64,000 nt of DNA from Panorpa germanica (lineage: Eukaryota; Arthropoda; Insecta; Mecoptera; Panorpidae). Shown in pieces: positions 40,294 to 51,280 of the stretch (position 1 is its first letter; each line of letters starts with the position of its first letter). The stretch lies in contig OY783204.1 of the NCBI GenBank assembly GCA_963678705.1, forward strand, positions 14,828,759 to 14,892,758, read 5' to 3'. The position numbers were made by a program, and so were the translations under genes. The notes under the pieces are model-generated. The model did no database searches. It was not told where the DNA came from and saw only the letters and a list, made by a program, of their open reading frames with translations.

Positions 40294-41931
40294 GAGAATC
40301 AGAAAATATTTTTAAAAAAATCGCTGTTACTTGTGAAATCTTATAGCTACAAAAAAACAATGTACTAGACATGTGCGAATACCGCCTCCTTACATAGATT
40401 TAGGCCTATAGTTCACAATTGCTATTGAAGCGTATTCGAGTTATGAGCAAAAATCCAAAAAAAATTTGATGAAAATCCCATAACTCTTACAGTTTTTATC
40501 ACAGAAAGTTGAAATAGTGCTAAAACGACGAATTGAGAAAAAATAATGCGATTTACGCTATTTTGAACATTCTCCATTTAAAATTGACTGAGAATCAGAA
40601 AATATTTTTAAAAAAATCGCTGTTACTTGTGAAATCTTATAGCTACAAAAAAACAATGTACTAGACATGTGCGAATACCGCCCCCTTACATAGATTTAGG
40701 CCTATAGTTCGCATTGCTATTGAAGAGTATTCGAGTTATGAGCAAAAATCCAAAAAAAATTTGATGAAAATCCCATAACTCTTACAGTTTTTATCACAGA
40801 AAGTTGAAATAGTGCTAAAACGACGAATTGAGAAAAAATAATGCGATTTACGCTATTTTGAACATTCTTCATATAAAATTGACTGAGAATCAGAAAATAT
40901 TTTTAAAAAAATCGCTGTTACTTGTGAAATCTTATAGCTACAAAAAAACAATGTACTAGACATGTGCGAATACCGCCTCCTTACATAGATTAAGGCCTAT
41001 AGTTCACATTGCTAATGAAACGTATTCGAGTTATGAGCAAAAATCCAAAAAAAATTTGATGAAAATCCCATAACTCTTACAGTTTTTATCACAGAAAGTT
41101 GAAATAGTGCTAAAACGACGAATTGAGAAAAAATAATGCGATTTACGCTATTTTGACCATTCTCCATATAAAATTGACTGAGAATCAGAAAATATTTTTA
41201 AAAAAATCACTGTTACTTGTGAAATCTTATAGCTACAAAAGAACAATGTACTAGACATGTGCGAATACCGCCTCCTTACATAGATTTAGGCCTATAGTTC
41301 ACATTGCTATTGAAGCGTATTCGAGTTATGAGCAAAAATCCAAAAAAAATTTGATGAAAATCCCATTACTCTTACAGTTTTTATCACAGAAAGTTGAAAT
41401 AGTGCTAAAACGACGAATTGAGAAAAAATAATGCTATTTACGCTATTTTGAACATTCTCCATATAAAATTGACTGAGAATCAGAAAATATTTTTAAAAAA
41501 ATCGCTGTTACTTGTGAAATCTTATAGCTACAAAAAAACAATGTACTAGACATGTGCGAATACCGCCTCCTTACATAGATTTAGGCCTATAGTTCACATT
41601 GCTATTGAAGCGTATTCGAGTTATGAGCACAAATCCAAAAAAAATTTGATGAAAATCTCATAACTCTTACAGTTTTTATCACAGAAAGTTGAAATAGTGC
41701 TAAAACGACGAATTGAGAAAAAATAATGCGATTTACGCTTTTTTGAACATTCTTCATATAAAATTGACTGAGAATCAGAAAATATTTTTAAAAAAATCGC
41801 TGTTACTTGTGAAATCTTATAGCTACAAAAAAACAATGTACTAGACATGTGCGAATACCGCCTCCTTACATAGATTTAGGCCTATAGTTCACATTGCTAT
41901 TGAAACGTATTCGAGTTATGAGCAAAAATCC

Positions 41932-41950
41932 AAAAAAAAAAAAAAAAAAA
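41932..41950 (+). repeat. A19 homopolymer inside a monomer
   Basis: One monomer has an unbroken run of 19 A where the others read A8, then TTTGATG, then A4. It may be a real local conversion or a sequencing or polishing error. Confidence 0.85.
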
Positions 41951-44810
41951 TCCCATAACTCTTACAGTTTTTATCACAGAAAGTTGAAATAGTGCTAAAA
42001 CGATGAATTGAGAAAAAATAATGCGATTTACGCTATTTTGACCATTCTCCATATAAAATTGACTGAGAATCAGAAAATATTTTTAAAAAAATCGCTGTTA
42101 CTTGTGAAATCTTATAGCTACAAAAGAACAATGTACTAGACATGTGCGAATATTGCCTCCTTACATAGATTTAGGCCTATAGTTCACATTGCTATTGAAG
42201 CGTATACGAGTTATGAGCAAAAATCCAAAAAAAATTTTATGAAAATCCCATAACTCTTACAGTTTTCGTCACAGAAAGTTGAAATAGTGCTAAAACGACG
42301 AATTGAGAAAAAATAATGCGATTTAAGCTATTTTGAATATTCTCCATATAAAATTGACTGAGAATCATAAAATATTTTTAAAAAAATCGCTGTTACTTGT
42401 GAAATCTTATAGCTACAAAAAAACAATGTACTAGACATGTGCGAATACCGCCTCCTTACATAAATTTAGGCCTATAGTTCACATTGCTATTGAAGCGTAT
42501 TCGAGTTATGAGCAAAAATCCAAAAAAAATTTGATGAAAATCCCATAAATCTTACAGTTTTTATCACAGAAAGTTGAAATAGTGCTAAAACGACGAATTG
42601 AGAAAAAATAATGCGATTTACGCTATTTTGAACATTCTCCATATAAAATTGACTGAGAATCAGAAAATATTTTTAAAAAAATTGCTGTTACTTGTGAAAT
42701 ATTATAGCTACAAAATAACAATGTACTAGACATGTGCGAATACCGCCTCCTTACATAGATTTAGGCCTATAGTTCACATTGCTATTGAAGCGTATTCGAG
42801 TTATGAGCAAAAATCCAAAAAAAATTTGATGAAAATCCCATAACTCTTACAGTTTTTATCACAGAAAGTTGAAATAGTGCTAAAACGACGAATTAAGAAA
42901 AAATAATGCGATTTACGCTATTTTGAACATTCTCCATATAAAATTGACTGAGAATCAGAAAATATTTAAAAAAAAATCGCTGTTACTTGTGAAATCTTAT
43001 AGCTACAAAAAAACAATGTACTAGACATGTGCGAATACCGCCTCCTTATATAGATTTAGGCCTATAGTTCACATTGCTATTGAAGCGTATTCGAGTTATG
43101 AGCAAAAATCCAAAAAAAATTTGATGAAAATCCCATAACTCTTACAGTTTTTATCACAGAAAATTGAAATAGTGCTAAAACGACGAATTGAGAAAAAATA
43201 ATGCGATTTACGCTATTTTGAACATTCTCCATATAAAATTGACTGAGAATCAGAAAATATTTAAAAAAAAATCGCTGTTACTTGTGAAATCTTATAGCTA
43301 CAAAAAAACAATGTACTAGACATGTGCGAATACCGCCTCCTTACATAGATTTAGGCCTACAGTTCACATTGCTATTGAAGCGTATTCGAGTTATGAGCAA
43401 AAATCCAAAAAAAATTTGATGAAAATCCCATAACTCTTACAGTTTTTATCACAGAAAGTTGAAATAGTGGTAAAACGACGAATTGAGAAAAAATAATGCG
43501 ATTTACGCTATTTTGAATATTCTCCATATAAAATTGACTGAGAATCAGAAAATATTTAAAAAAAAATCGCTGTTACTTGTGAAATCTTATAGCTACAAAA
43601 AAACAATGTACTAGACATGTGCGAATACCGCCTCCTTACATAGATTTAGGCCTATAGTTCACATTGCTATTGAAGCGTATTCGAGTTATGAGCAAAAATC
43701 CAAAAAAAATTTGATGAAAATCCCATAACTCTTACAGTTTTTATCACAGAAAGTTGAAATAGTGCTAAAACGACGAATTGAGAAAAAATAATGCGATTTA
43801 CGCTATTTTGAACATTCTCCATATAAAATTGACTGAGAATCAGAAAATATTTTTAAAAAAATCGCTGTTACTTGTGAAATCTTATAGCTACAAAAAAACA
43901 ATGTACTAGACATGTGCGAATACCGCCTCCTTACATAGATTTAGGCCTATAGTTCACATTGCTATTGAAGAGTATTCGAGTTATGAGCAAAAATCCAAAA
44001 AAAATTTGATGAAAATCCCATAACTCTTACAGTTTTTATCACAGAAAGTTGAAATAGTGCTAAAACGACGAATTGAGAAAAAATATTGCGATTTACGCTA
44101 TTTTGAACATTCTCCATATAAAATTGACTGAGAATCAGAAAATATTTAAAAAAAAATCGCTGTTACTTGTGAAATCTTATAGCTACAAAAAAACAATGTA
44201 CTAGACATGTGCGAATACCGCCTCCTTACATAGATTTAGGCCTATAGTTCACATTGCTATTGAAGCGTATTCGAGTTATGAGCAAAAATCCAAAAAAAAT
44301 TTGATGAAAATCCCATAACTCTTACAGTTTTCATCACAGAAAGTTGAAATAGTGCTAAAACGACGAATTGAGAAAAAATAATGCGATTTACGCTATTTTG
44401 AACATTCTCCATATAAAATTGACTGAGAATCAGAAAATATTTAAAAAAAAATCGCTGTTACTTGTGAAATCTTATAGCTACAAAAAAACAATGTACTAGA
44501 CATGTGCGAATACCGCCTCCTTACATAGATTTAGGCCTATAGTTCACATTGGTATTGAAGCGTATTCGAGTTATGAGCAAAAATCCAAAAAAAATTTGAT
44601 GAAAATCCCATAACTCTTACAGTTTTTATCACAGAAAGTTGAAATAGTGCTAAAACGACGAATTGAGAAAAAATAATGCGATTTACGCTATTTTGAACAT
44701 TCTCCATATAAAATTGACTGAGAATCAGAAAATATTTCTAAAAAAATCGCTGTTACTTGTGAAATCTTATAGCTACAAAAAAACAATGTACTAGACATGT
44801 GCGAATACCG

Positions 44811-45907
44811 TTTTCTTACATAGATTTAGGCCTATAGTTCACATTGCTATTGAAGCGTATTCGAGTTATAAGCAAAAATCCAAAAAAAAATTGATGAAAA
44901 TCCCATAACTCTTACAGTTTTTATCACAGAAAGTTAAAATAGTGCTAAAACGACGAATTGAGAAAAAATAATGCGATTTAAGCTATTTTGAGCATTCTCC
45001 ATATAAAACTGACTGAGAATCAGAAAATATTTTTAAAAAAATCGCTGTTACTTTTGAAATCTTATAGCTACAAAAAAAACAATGTACTAGACATGTGCGA
45101 ATACCGCCTCCTTACATAGATTTAGGCCTATAGTTCACATTGCTATTGAAGCGTATTCGAGTTATGAGCAAAAATCCAAAAAAAACTTGAAGAAAATCCC
45201 ATAACTTTTACAGTTTTTATCACAGAAAGTTGAAACAGTGCTTAAAAAAAAATCGCTGTTACTTGTGAAATCTTATAGCTACAAAAAAACAATGTACTAG
45301 ACATGTGCGAATACTGCCTCGTTACATAGATTTAGGACTATAGTTCACATTGCTATTGAAGCGTATTCGAGATATGAGCAAAAATCCAAAAAAAACTTGA
45401 AGAAAATCCCATAACTTTTACAGTTTTTATCACAGAAAGTTGAAATAGTGCTAAAACGACGAATTGAAAAAAAATAATGCGTTTTACGCTATTTTGAACA
45501 TTCTCCATATAAAATTGACTGAGAATCAGAATATATTTTTAAAAAAATCGCTGTTACTTGTGAAATTTTATAGCTACAAAAAAAACAATGTACTAGACAT
45601 GTGCGAATACCGCCTCCTGACATAGATTTAGGCCTATAGTTCACATTGCTATTAAAGCGTATTTCAGTTATGAGCAAAAATCAAAAAAATATTTGAAGAA
45701 AATTCCATAACATTTACAGTTTTTATCACAGAAAGTTGAAATAGTGCTTAAACGACGAATTGAAAAAAAATAATGCGATTTACGCTATTTTGAACATTCT
45801 CCATATAAAATTGACTGAGAATCAAAAAATATTTAAAAAAAAATCGCTGTTACTTGTGAAATCTTATAGCTACAAAAAAACAATGTACTAGACATGTGCG
45901 AATACCG
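44811..45907 (+). repeat. 1,097-bp tandem duplication, copy A
   Basis: It starts at the variant CCGTTTTCTTAC and holds three full monomers plus one 210-bp monomer. The 210-bp monomer has an 85-bp deletion at CAGTGCTTAAAAAAAAATCG, about 45236. Several monomers use a divergent subfamily: GAAGAAAATCC, AACTTTTAC, GCGTTTTACG. Confidence 0.9.
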
Positions 45908-47004
45908 TTTTCTTACATAGATTTAGGCCTATAGTTCACATTGCTATTGAAGCGTATTCGAGTTATAAGCAAAAATCCAAAAAAAAATTGATGAAAATCC
46001 CATAACTCTTACAGTTTTTATCACAGAAAGTTAAAATAGTGCTAAAACGACGAATTGAGAAAAAATAATGCGATTTAAGCTATTTTGAGCATTCTCCATA
46101 TAAAACTGACTGAGAATCAGAAAATATTTTTAAAAAAATCGCTGTTACTTTTGAAATCTTATAGCTACAAAAAAAACAATGTACTAGACATGTGCGAATA
46201 CCGCCTCCTTACATAGATTTAGGCCTATAGTTCACATTGCTATTGAAGCGTATTCGAGTTATGAGCAAAAATCCAAAAAAAACTTGAAGAAAATCCCATA
46301 ACTTTTACAGTTTTTATCACAGAAAGTTGAAACAGTGCTTAAAAAAAAATCGCTGTTACTTGTGAAATCTTATAGCTACAAAAAAACAATGTACTAGACA
46401 TGTGCGAATACTGCCTCGTTACATAGATTTAGGACTATAGTTCACATTGCTATTGAAGCGTATTCGAGATATGAGCAAAAATCCAAAAAAAACTTGAAGA
46501 AAATCCCATAACTTTTACAGTTTTTATCACAGAAAGTTGAAATAGTGCTAAAACGACGAATTGAAAAAAAATAATGCGTTTTACGCTATTTTGAACATTC
46601 TCCATATAAAATTGACTGAGAATCAGAATATATTTTTAAAAAAATCGCTGTTACTTGTGAAATTTTATAGCTACAAAAAAAACAATGTACTAGACATGTG
46701 CGAATACCGCCTCCTGACATAGATTTAGGCCTATAGTTCACATTGCTATTAAAGCGTATTTCAGTTATGAGCAAAAATCAAAAAAATATTTGAAGAAAAT
46801 TCCATAACATTTACAGTTTTTATCACAGAAAGTTGAAATAGTGCTTAAACGACGAATTGAAAAAAAATAATGCGATTTACGCTATTTTGAACATTCTCCA
46901 TATAAAATTGACTGAGAATCAAAAAATATTTAAAAAAAAATCGCTGTTACTTGTGAAATCTTATAGCTACAAAAAAACAATGTACTAGACATGTGCGAAT
47001 ACCG
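45908..47004 (+). repeat. 1,097-bp tandem duplication, copy B
   Basis: It repeats copy A without any difference I could find by reading, including the 210-bp monomer (about 46333) and all subfamily variants. The following monomer returns to CCGCCTCCTTAC, which sets the right edge. Confidence 0.9.
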
Positions 47005-47294
47005 CCTCCTTACATAGATTTAGGCCTATAGTTCACATTGCTATTGAAGCGTATTCGAGTTATGAGCAAAAATCCAAAAAAAACATGAAGAAAATCCCAT
47101 AACTTTTACAGTTTTTATTACAGAAAGTTGAAATAGTGCTAAAACGACGAATTTAAAAAAATAATGCGTTTTACGCTATTTCGAACACTCTCCATATAAA
47201 ATTGACTGAGAATCAGAAAATATTTAAAAAAAAATCGCTGTTACTTGTGAAATCTTATAGCTACGAAAAAACAATGTACTAGACATGTGCGAAT

Positions 47295-47299
47295 ACCGC
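47295..47299. repeat. Target-site duplication (ACCGC), left
   Basis: The satellite monomer ends in AATACCGC directly before the TGGTTGG edge of the element. The same ACCGC follows the other end, and the unoccupied consensus reads AATACCGCCTCC with a single copy. Five bases is a usual size for BEL/Pao insertions. Confidence 0.9.
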
Positions 47300-47941
47300 T
47301 GGTTGGGGAGTTTGGACCTTATAGAGATCTATAGGCTGGCTAGGGCGTATCTGCGATCTGTCGGCGGTATCCAAGTTCTCGAACGGCAAATGTCGCTCAG
47401 TTCCTTTCAATAGCTTAGGGTGCGCACAATTTGTTATGAAGGACCTTTTTGTTATTAATTAATTAATAGCAATTTTTTTATTTATATCAAAAGACACAGC
47501 AAAACATCAGAACTTTTTTAGATTACTTTTATTTTAAAACTACGCTATTGAATTACATATAAATTGATTAAATATTTTAATTGATAAAAATACTAGTTAC
47601 GACACTAAGTAAATGTAGCTCGCGGTTTTAGTTATGTATAATAATATGTGTAATTATTATTTTCTGTTTATGCACCAAAATATTAAAGCGTGCGTTACGT
47701 TCCAGGTTTGAGTTAATAAGAAAGAATCGGAAACATTTACGTAGTGTGGAACCCTAGAGAGGTGACTCATATAAACAAAGTATGTTTACATAAGAAATAG
47801 TATCGTTTGCCCAAGGCGAGAAGTATATATGTGTGTATAAAAACAAATAGGCATAAAATATAAATGAATTAAAACATAGAAATCTTAAAACTAACATTAA
47901 TTAAAAATAAAGGCAAGATATTGATATATAAATATGAATAT
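47300..47941 (-). repeat. 3' LTR of the BEL/Pao element, lacking its first 18 bp
   Basis: This 642-bp stretch matches 51626-52267 with 8 substitutions and no indel. The 18 bp corresponding to 52268-52285 (the LTR 5' end on the minus strand) are replaced by pol coding sequence, so the deletion breakpoint lies inside the LTR. The outer end TGGTTGGGG is intact and abuts the target-site duplication. Confidence 0.92.
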
Positions 47942-50804
47942 GCGATAGTAATCCAAGTGGATCAAAAATTTTAGCAATAAATGATAAAATATTTCGTTTA
48001 GTTAATTTGACAGGTGGATCAAAATGTGCAATACTGTATTTGAAACAGTCTGTTTCAGAGTTCCATTTGACACCTAAAGTTTTGAAATGTTCTATATCAC
48101 CGTGTTCGATATAGAAATGTTTGTCGTTTGTTGTATTGTCCAAGTCGACTAATACAGCAGGATCATTGGATATCCATTTACGTAGATTGAATCCTGCACT
48201 GCTTAAAATTTCAATAATTTTATTGCAGCGTTGTTTAAGTTCTGCTAGATCATTTGACCCAGTCAGCATGTCATCAACATAGAAATCATTGATGATTGTG
48301 TTTGCAGCATTTGGATGTGCAGTTCTATTGTCGTAGCCTAGCTGCGTTAAGCTTCTTATTGCAAGATAAGCTGCAGATAATGTACCGTAAGTTACAGTGT
48401 TTAACTGATAAGATTGTAATTTGTCGTCTGGGCTATCCCTCCAAAGAATCTGTTGAAGATTTCTTTGAGATGGGTGTACCAGTATTTGTCGGTACATCAT
48501 TGCAATGTCTGCTACGACTACATATTCGTATTGACGAAATTTTGTTAAGATAGTAAATAAGTCATTTTGAATGGTCGGCCCATTCGCTTGTAAAGAGTTA
48601 AGCGACGTGTTTGTGCTACTTGACATAGAGCCGTCAAAGACCACTCTCAACTTACTTGTGGTACTACTTAATTTTATTATACCGTGATGTGGTAAAAAGT
48701 ACGAGGGTTCAGACGAGGTCTGATTTGGGTTAAGAGACATGTGACCCAATTGCATGTATTCATGGATAAACGCAGAATACATGGACTTATATTGCTCGTT
48801 ATTAGCAAATTTTCTTTCAAGTGATAGAAAGCGTTTAGTAGCGGCCGTCTTGGAATCTCCTAGCATTGATGCAGGCAATTTTAAAGGTAAAGTTACTACA
48901 AATCTACCATCGGAATCGCGAGTGGTAGTTTTATTGAAATGTTCTTGACACGCCTGTTCCTCTACCGTTAAAGAACTACATTCCTTAACAGACTCAATTT
49001 CCCAAAACTTGGACATTTGAGTTTGTAAAGATGCGTGGTAACAATGAGCATTGTTGTTGTTAGTATTAACTTTATAGTTGGTAACTATCCAACCCAAGGA
49101 GGTACGTTGCAAATTTAATCGATTATTAACAAGCTTTGTATTGCCAACACGTAGGAGTTTCCAAAATATATCGGCACCCAATAATAAATCCACCGATTGT
49201 GGTTTATTAAAACTAGGATCCGCTAGTTTTATATTAGAGGGTATTGATAGATTGTTAATATCCAATGTAGTGTGTGGAATATTATCAGTTATTTTGTCTA
49301 TTATGAGACAGTTTACAAATGTTTTGTAATTTGTATTTGCAGAATGTAAAGCGATTTTTACCTGCTTATTTATTTTAGTTTCCGAATTACCGATTCCCGA
49401 AATTACCACGTGCGATTGTTTGGTAGGAATATTTAATTTGCTAATTAAACGATTAGTAATGAAACTAGTTTGACTACCATTGTCAAGAAGAGCGCGAGCG
49501 ATAATTGGCTTTCCGTCTTTATCAAGAATGCTTACCAAAGCGGTCGAAAGTATTACTTGATTCGTCTGATTGACATGCGCAGTCAAAGCGTTAGAAGTGC
49601 TAGCTGTAGGAACAGAAGTATCCGAATCTTCTGTTTCAATATGTAGCAATGAATGGTGTTTTTTGTTGCAAGTAATGCAACTGTATTTTGAAGTACAGCT
49701 GTTAATAGTGTGACCCTTGCTCAAACAATTTAGGCACCGCTGTCTTCTTCGGATCTCGTTAATTCGAGCCCTTATGTTGAGTTTTAAAAAATTATTACAA
49801 TGTCTTATACTGTGATCTTTATTGCAAAACAGGCATTTGTCGCGTTGTGAAACTAAAAGGGATTTATGAGGTCTGGATTTGTGCGTAACATTAGAATCGC
49901 AATTGTGTTCATCTAACTCGTGAGCACGCTCGAGCATAAAAGAAAGCATAGTATCAATTTCCTGATAGTCAGTTTTAGAAATGTCTGAAGCTAGCCAATG
50001 CTTTTTTGTTTCAGAATCTAGTTTTTTAGAAATTAATATTGACACTATGTGATTCCATCTATTTTCCTCCGGAATAATATTTTCCAAAGCCTTGACGTGC
50101 TTTCTAATTAAAGCTGCAGTAGCTCTTAATTTATTACTACTTTCAGAGGTAATAGCAGGAATTTTTAGAAAAGAATTAAGGTGATGTGAAATCATTTTTC
50201 TTTTATTATCGTACGCAGTCACTAGCAAATCCCAACATAATTGATAATTGTTAGGATCTAATTGCACCGATGCAATAGTATCAAATGCCTCATCTTTCAA
50301 CGAACGACGTAAGATGTGTAATTCTTTAAAGTTAGAGTATTTAACTTGATTGTGAACCAAGCTTTCAAACGTGGCTTTAAATTCATCCCATTGTTCTATG
50401 TTTCCGGAAAACGTTGGAACGTTAATGCTTGACAAGTGCATGTCTTCATCTGAAAATACTGATGGCTTTATATCAGGTGTAACTACTGTCTGAATTGCAA
50501 GTGATTCAGAAACTGAAATAATTTTATTGATAATTTTTCCTATATTACTGTATTGTGTATAGAAATCATTATTTTCGCTATCAATGCGATCTATTTCAGC
50601 TTGATCTTCAGTTAATTCGCGCATTTGTGTATGAATTTTATTAATTGAAGACATTAATGGCTGCCATTGTTTATAACAAATTTTTATTTCTTCCACATCG
50701 TACGTGGATGAATCTGTTATATCAATATTTTCAATTGCCTGGTTGCATTGTTTTAATGATAATTTGATTTGATGTATTTTTGTATTTAAAGTTTTTAACG
50801 ACAT
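47901..50804 (-). CDS. BEL/Pao gag-protease-RT polyprotein, C-terminally truncated
   Basis: A single open frame of 967 codons. Residues about 120-275 resemble the BEL/Pao Gag domain (DUF1759), with VPTFSGNIEQWDEFKATFE. Three zinc knuckles follow: C324-C327-H331-C336, C357-C360-H365-C370 and C376-C379-H383-H388. The aspartic protease (DUF1758-like) has ALLDNGSQTSFIT at 438-450; the usual family triplet is DSG or DTG, here DNG. Reverse transcriptase spans about 690-880, with LRVVFDG (719-725), VVADIAMMYRQ with catalytic Asp766, and FYVDD with Asp844/845. The A17-like segment ends at FDPLGLLS (947-954). The last 13 residues are read from the 3' LTR, so RNase H and integrase are absent; intact polyproteins are usually near 1,700-1,800 residues. 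The Met start is supported by an in-frame TAA nine codons upstream (50829-50831). No stops or frameshifts interrupt the rest. It cannot integrate by itself. Confidence 0.93.
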   Translation of the reverse strand: MSLKTLNTKIHQIKLSLKQCNQAIENIDITDSSTYDVEEIKICYKQWQPLMSSINKIHTQMRELTEDQAEIDRIDSENNDFYTQYSNIGKIINKIISVSESLAIQTVVTPDIKPSVFSDEDMHLSSINVPTFSGNIEQWDEFKATFESLVHNQVKYSNFKELHILRRSLKDEAFDTIASVQLDPNNYQLCWDLLVTAYDNKRKMISHHLNSFLKIPAITSESSNKLRATAALIRKHVKALENIIPEENRWNHIVSILISKKLDSETKKHWLASDISKTDYQEIDTMLSFMLERAHELDEHNCDSNVTHKSRPHKSLLVSQRDKCLFCNKDHSIRHCNNFLKLNIRARINEIRRRQRCLNCLSKGHTINSCTSKYSCITCNKKHHSLLHIETEDSDTSVPTASTSNALTAHVNQTNQVILSTALVSILDKDGKPIIARALLDNGSQTSFITNRLISKLNIPTKQSHVVISGIGNSETKINKQVKIALHSANTNYKTFVNCLIIDKITDNIPHTTLDINNLSIPSNIKLADPSFNKPQSVDLLLGADIFWKLLRVGNTKLVNNRLNLQRTSLGWIVTNYKVNTNNNNAHCYHASLQTQMSKFWEIESVKECSSLTVEEQACQEHFNKTTTRDSDGRFVVTLPLKLPASMLGDSKTAATKRFLSLERKFANNEQYKSMYSAFIHEYMQLGHMSLNPNQTSSEPSYFLPHHGIIKLSSTTSKLRVVFDGSMSSSTNTSLNSLQANGPTIQNDLFTILTKFRQYEYVVVADIAMMYRQILVHPSQRNLQQILWRDSPDDKLQSYQLNTVTYGTLSAAYLAIRSLTQLGYDNRTAHPNAANTIINDFYVDDMLTGSNDLAELKQRCNKIIEILSSAGFNLRKWISNDPAVLVDLDNTTNDKHFYIEHGDIEHFKTLGVKWNSETDCFKYSIAHFDPPVKLTKRNILSFIAKIFDPLGLLSHIHIYISISCLYF

Positions 50805-50999
50805 TGTGAATGGAGCTTTAAATAATTTTTACGAACTCTTTTTAAATGTATATTTAAAAATGATTTAATGTATATATTATTGTTCGAAATAATATTAGTT
50901 GTGGGCTATTACGTAACAGGTTAGTTAAATAGGTTAACACGTAAATAGGTTAGTTTGAATGTATATTCAAACGTTTACAATGGTATATATGCCCTACCC

Positions 51000-51245
51000 A
51001 GTCATAGTCCAGTAGTAGAACGTTAAATGACTGAAGTATAAACGGCAAAAGTTGTGTCCAAGTAACACGAAATACGAGCTCTAAAAAATAGTCATAGCCT
51101 AGTAAGGCGTTAAATGGCTAGATTAAACGAGGCAAGAGGATGTGTCCAAATAACACGAAATACGTTGCTCTTAAACAGAACAGTCATAGTCTAGTAGTGA
51201 CGTTAAATGACTGGAATATACGAGCCAACGGCTTATCAAGTTCAA
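51000..51245 (-). repeat. Three tandem 90-92-bp leader repeats with dyads
   Basis: GTCATAG starts at 51001, 51091 and 51183, and each is followed by the shared words ACGTTAAATG or GCGTTAAATG. The first two copies also share GTGTCCAA and AACACGAAATACG. Copies one and three contain the perfect 7-bp inverted repeat CAGTCAT...ATGACTG with a loop of about 20 nt. Copy two has TAGTCAT...ATGGCTA, which has a mismatch in the sense RNA but can form the alternative stem TAGCC...GGCTA. The third copy is shorter. Confidence 0.85.
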
Positions 51246-51249
51246 CAGA

Positions 51250-51280
51250 ACTCACATAAACAATAATAAATTATGTGAGT
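51250..51280 (-). other. Perfect 10-bp hairpin in the BEL leader
   Basis: ACTCACATAA at 51250-51259 pairs fully with TTATGTGAGT at 51271-51280, with an 11-nt AT-rich loop. It lies just upstream (in the element's direction) of the 91-bp repeats. The role is unknown; RNA packaging or dimer signals lie in such leaders in other LTR elements. Confidence 0.8.

Larger units (their letters stand above)
34301..44810 (+). repeat. More homogeneous section of the 295-bp array
   Basis: Monomers here are nearly identical to the consensus and lack the 152-bp truncated form. Variant monomers still recur in blocks: GCGACTTACG with GTTACTTTTG near 34467, 36237, 38687 and 39573, and GAAGAGTATTCG near 34937, 36707, 37387, 39157, 40047, 40727 and 43968. 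This points to smaller, recent duplications of 3-6 monomers. No gene is seen. Confidence 0.85.
7405..47299 (+). repeat. 295-bp satellite, direct tandem array (left arm)
   Basis: The word GTTCACATTG recurs at 7405, 7700, 7995 and 8290, a 295-bp period that holds across the array apart from truncated monomers of 152, 89 and 210 bp. I estimate 135-140 monomers. The consensus is AT-rich with A-tracts near helical spacing (runs of five, eight and four A around GAGC...ATCCC). It also has an 8-bp palindrome TAGGCCTA and the small dyad CTGAGAATCAG. A recurrent alternative is T5A7 versus T3A9 before ATCGCTG. The unit is not a known transposon as far as I can tell. An 81-codon open frame appears in a few monomers only because a TAG present in the others has mutated. 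I see no gene in the array. Confidence 0.97.

Noticed and set aside
41621-41848. Minus-strand open frames in the satellite (also 45489 and 46586)
   Set aside because: Chance open frames of the AT-rich monomer. The last two are identical only because the 1,097-bp block is duplicated.
7405-47299. CRISPR-like regularity
   Set aside because: Whole monomers repeat head to tail with no unique spacers, and the context is eukaryotic satellite DNA.
48296-49329. Plus-strand open frames of 64-85 codons inside the BEL region
   Set aside because: They are antisense to the 967-codon polyprotein and have no recognisable domain.
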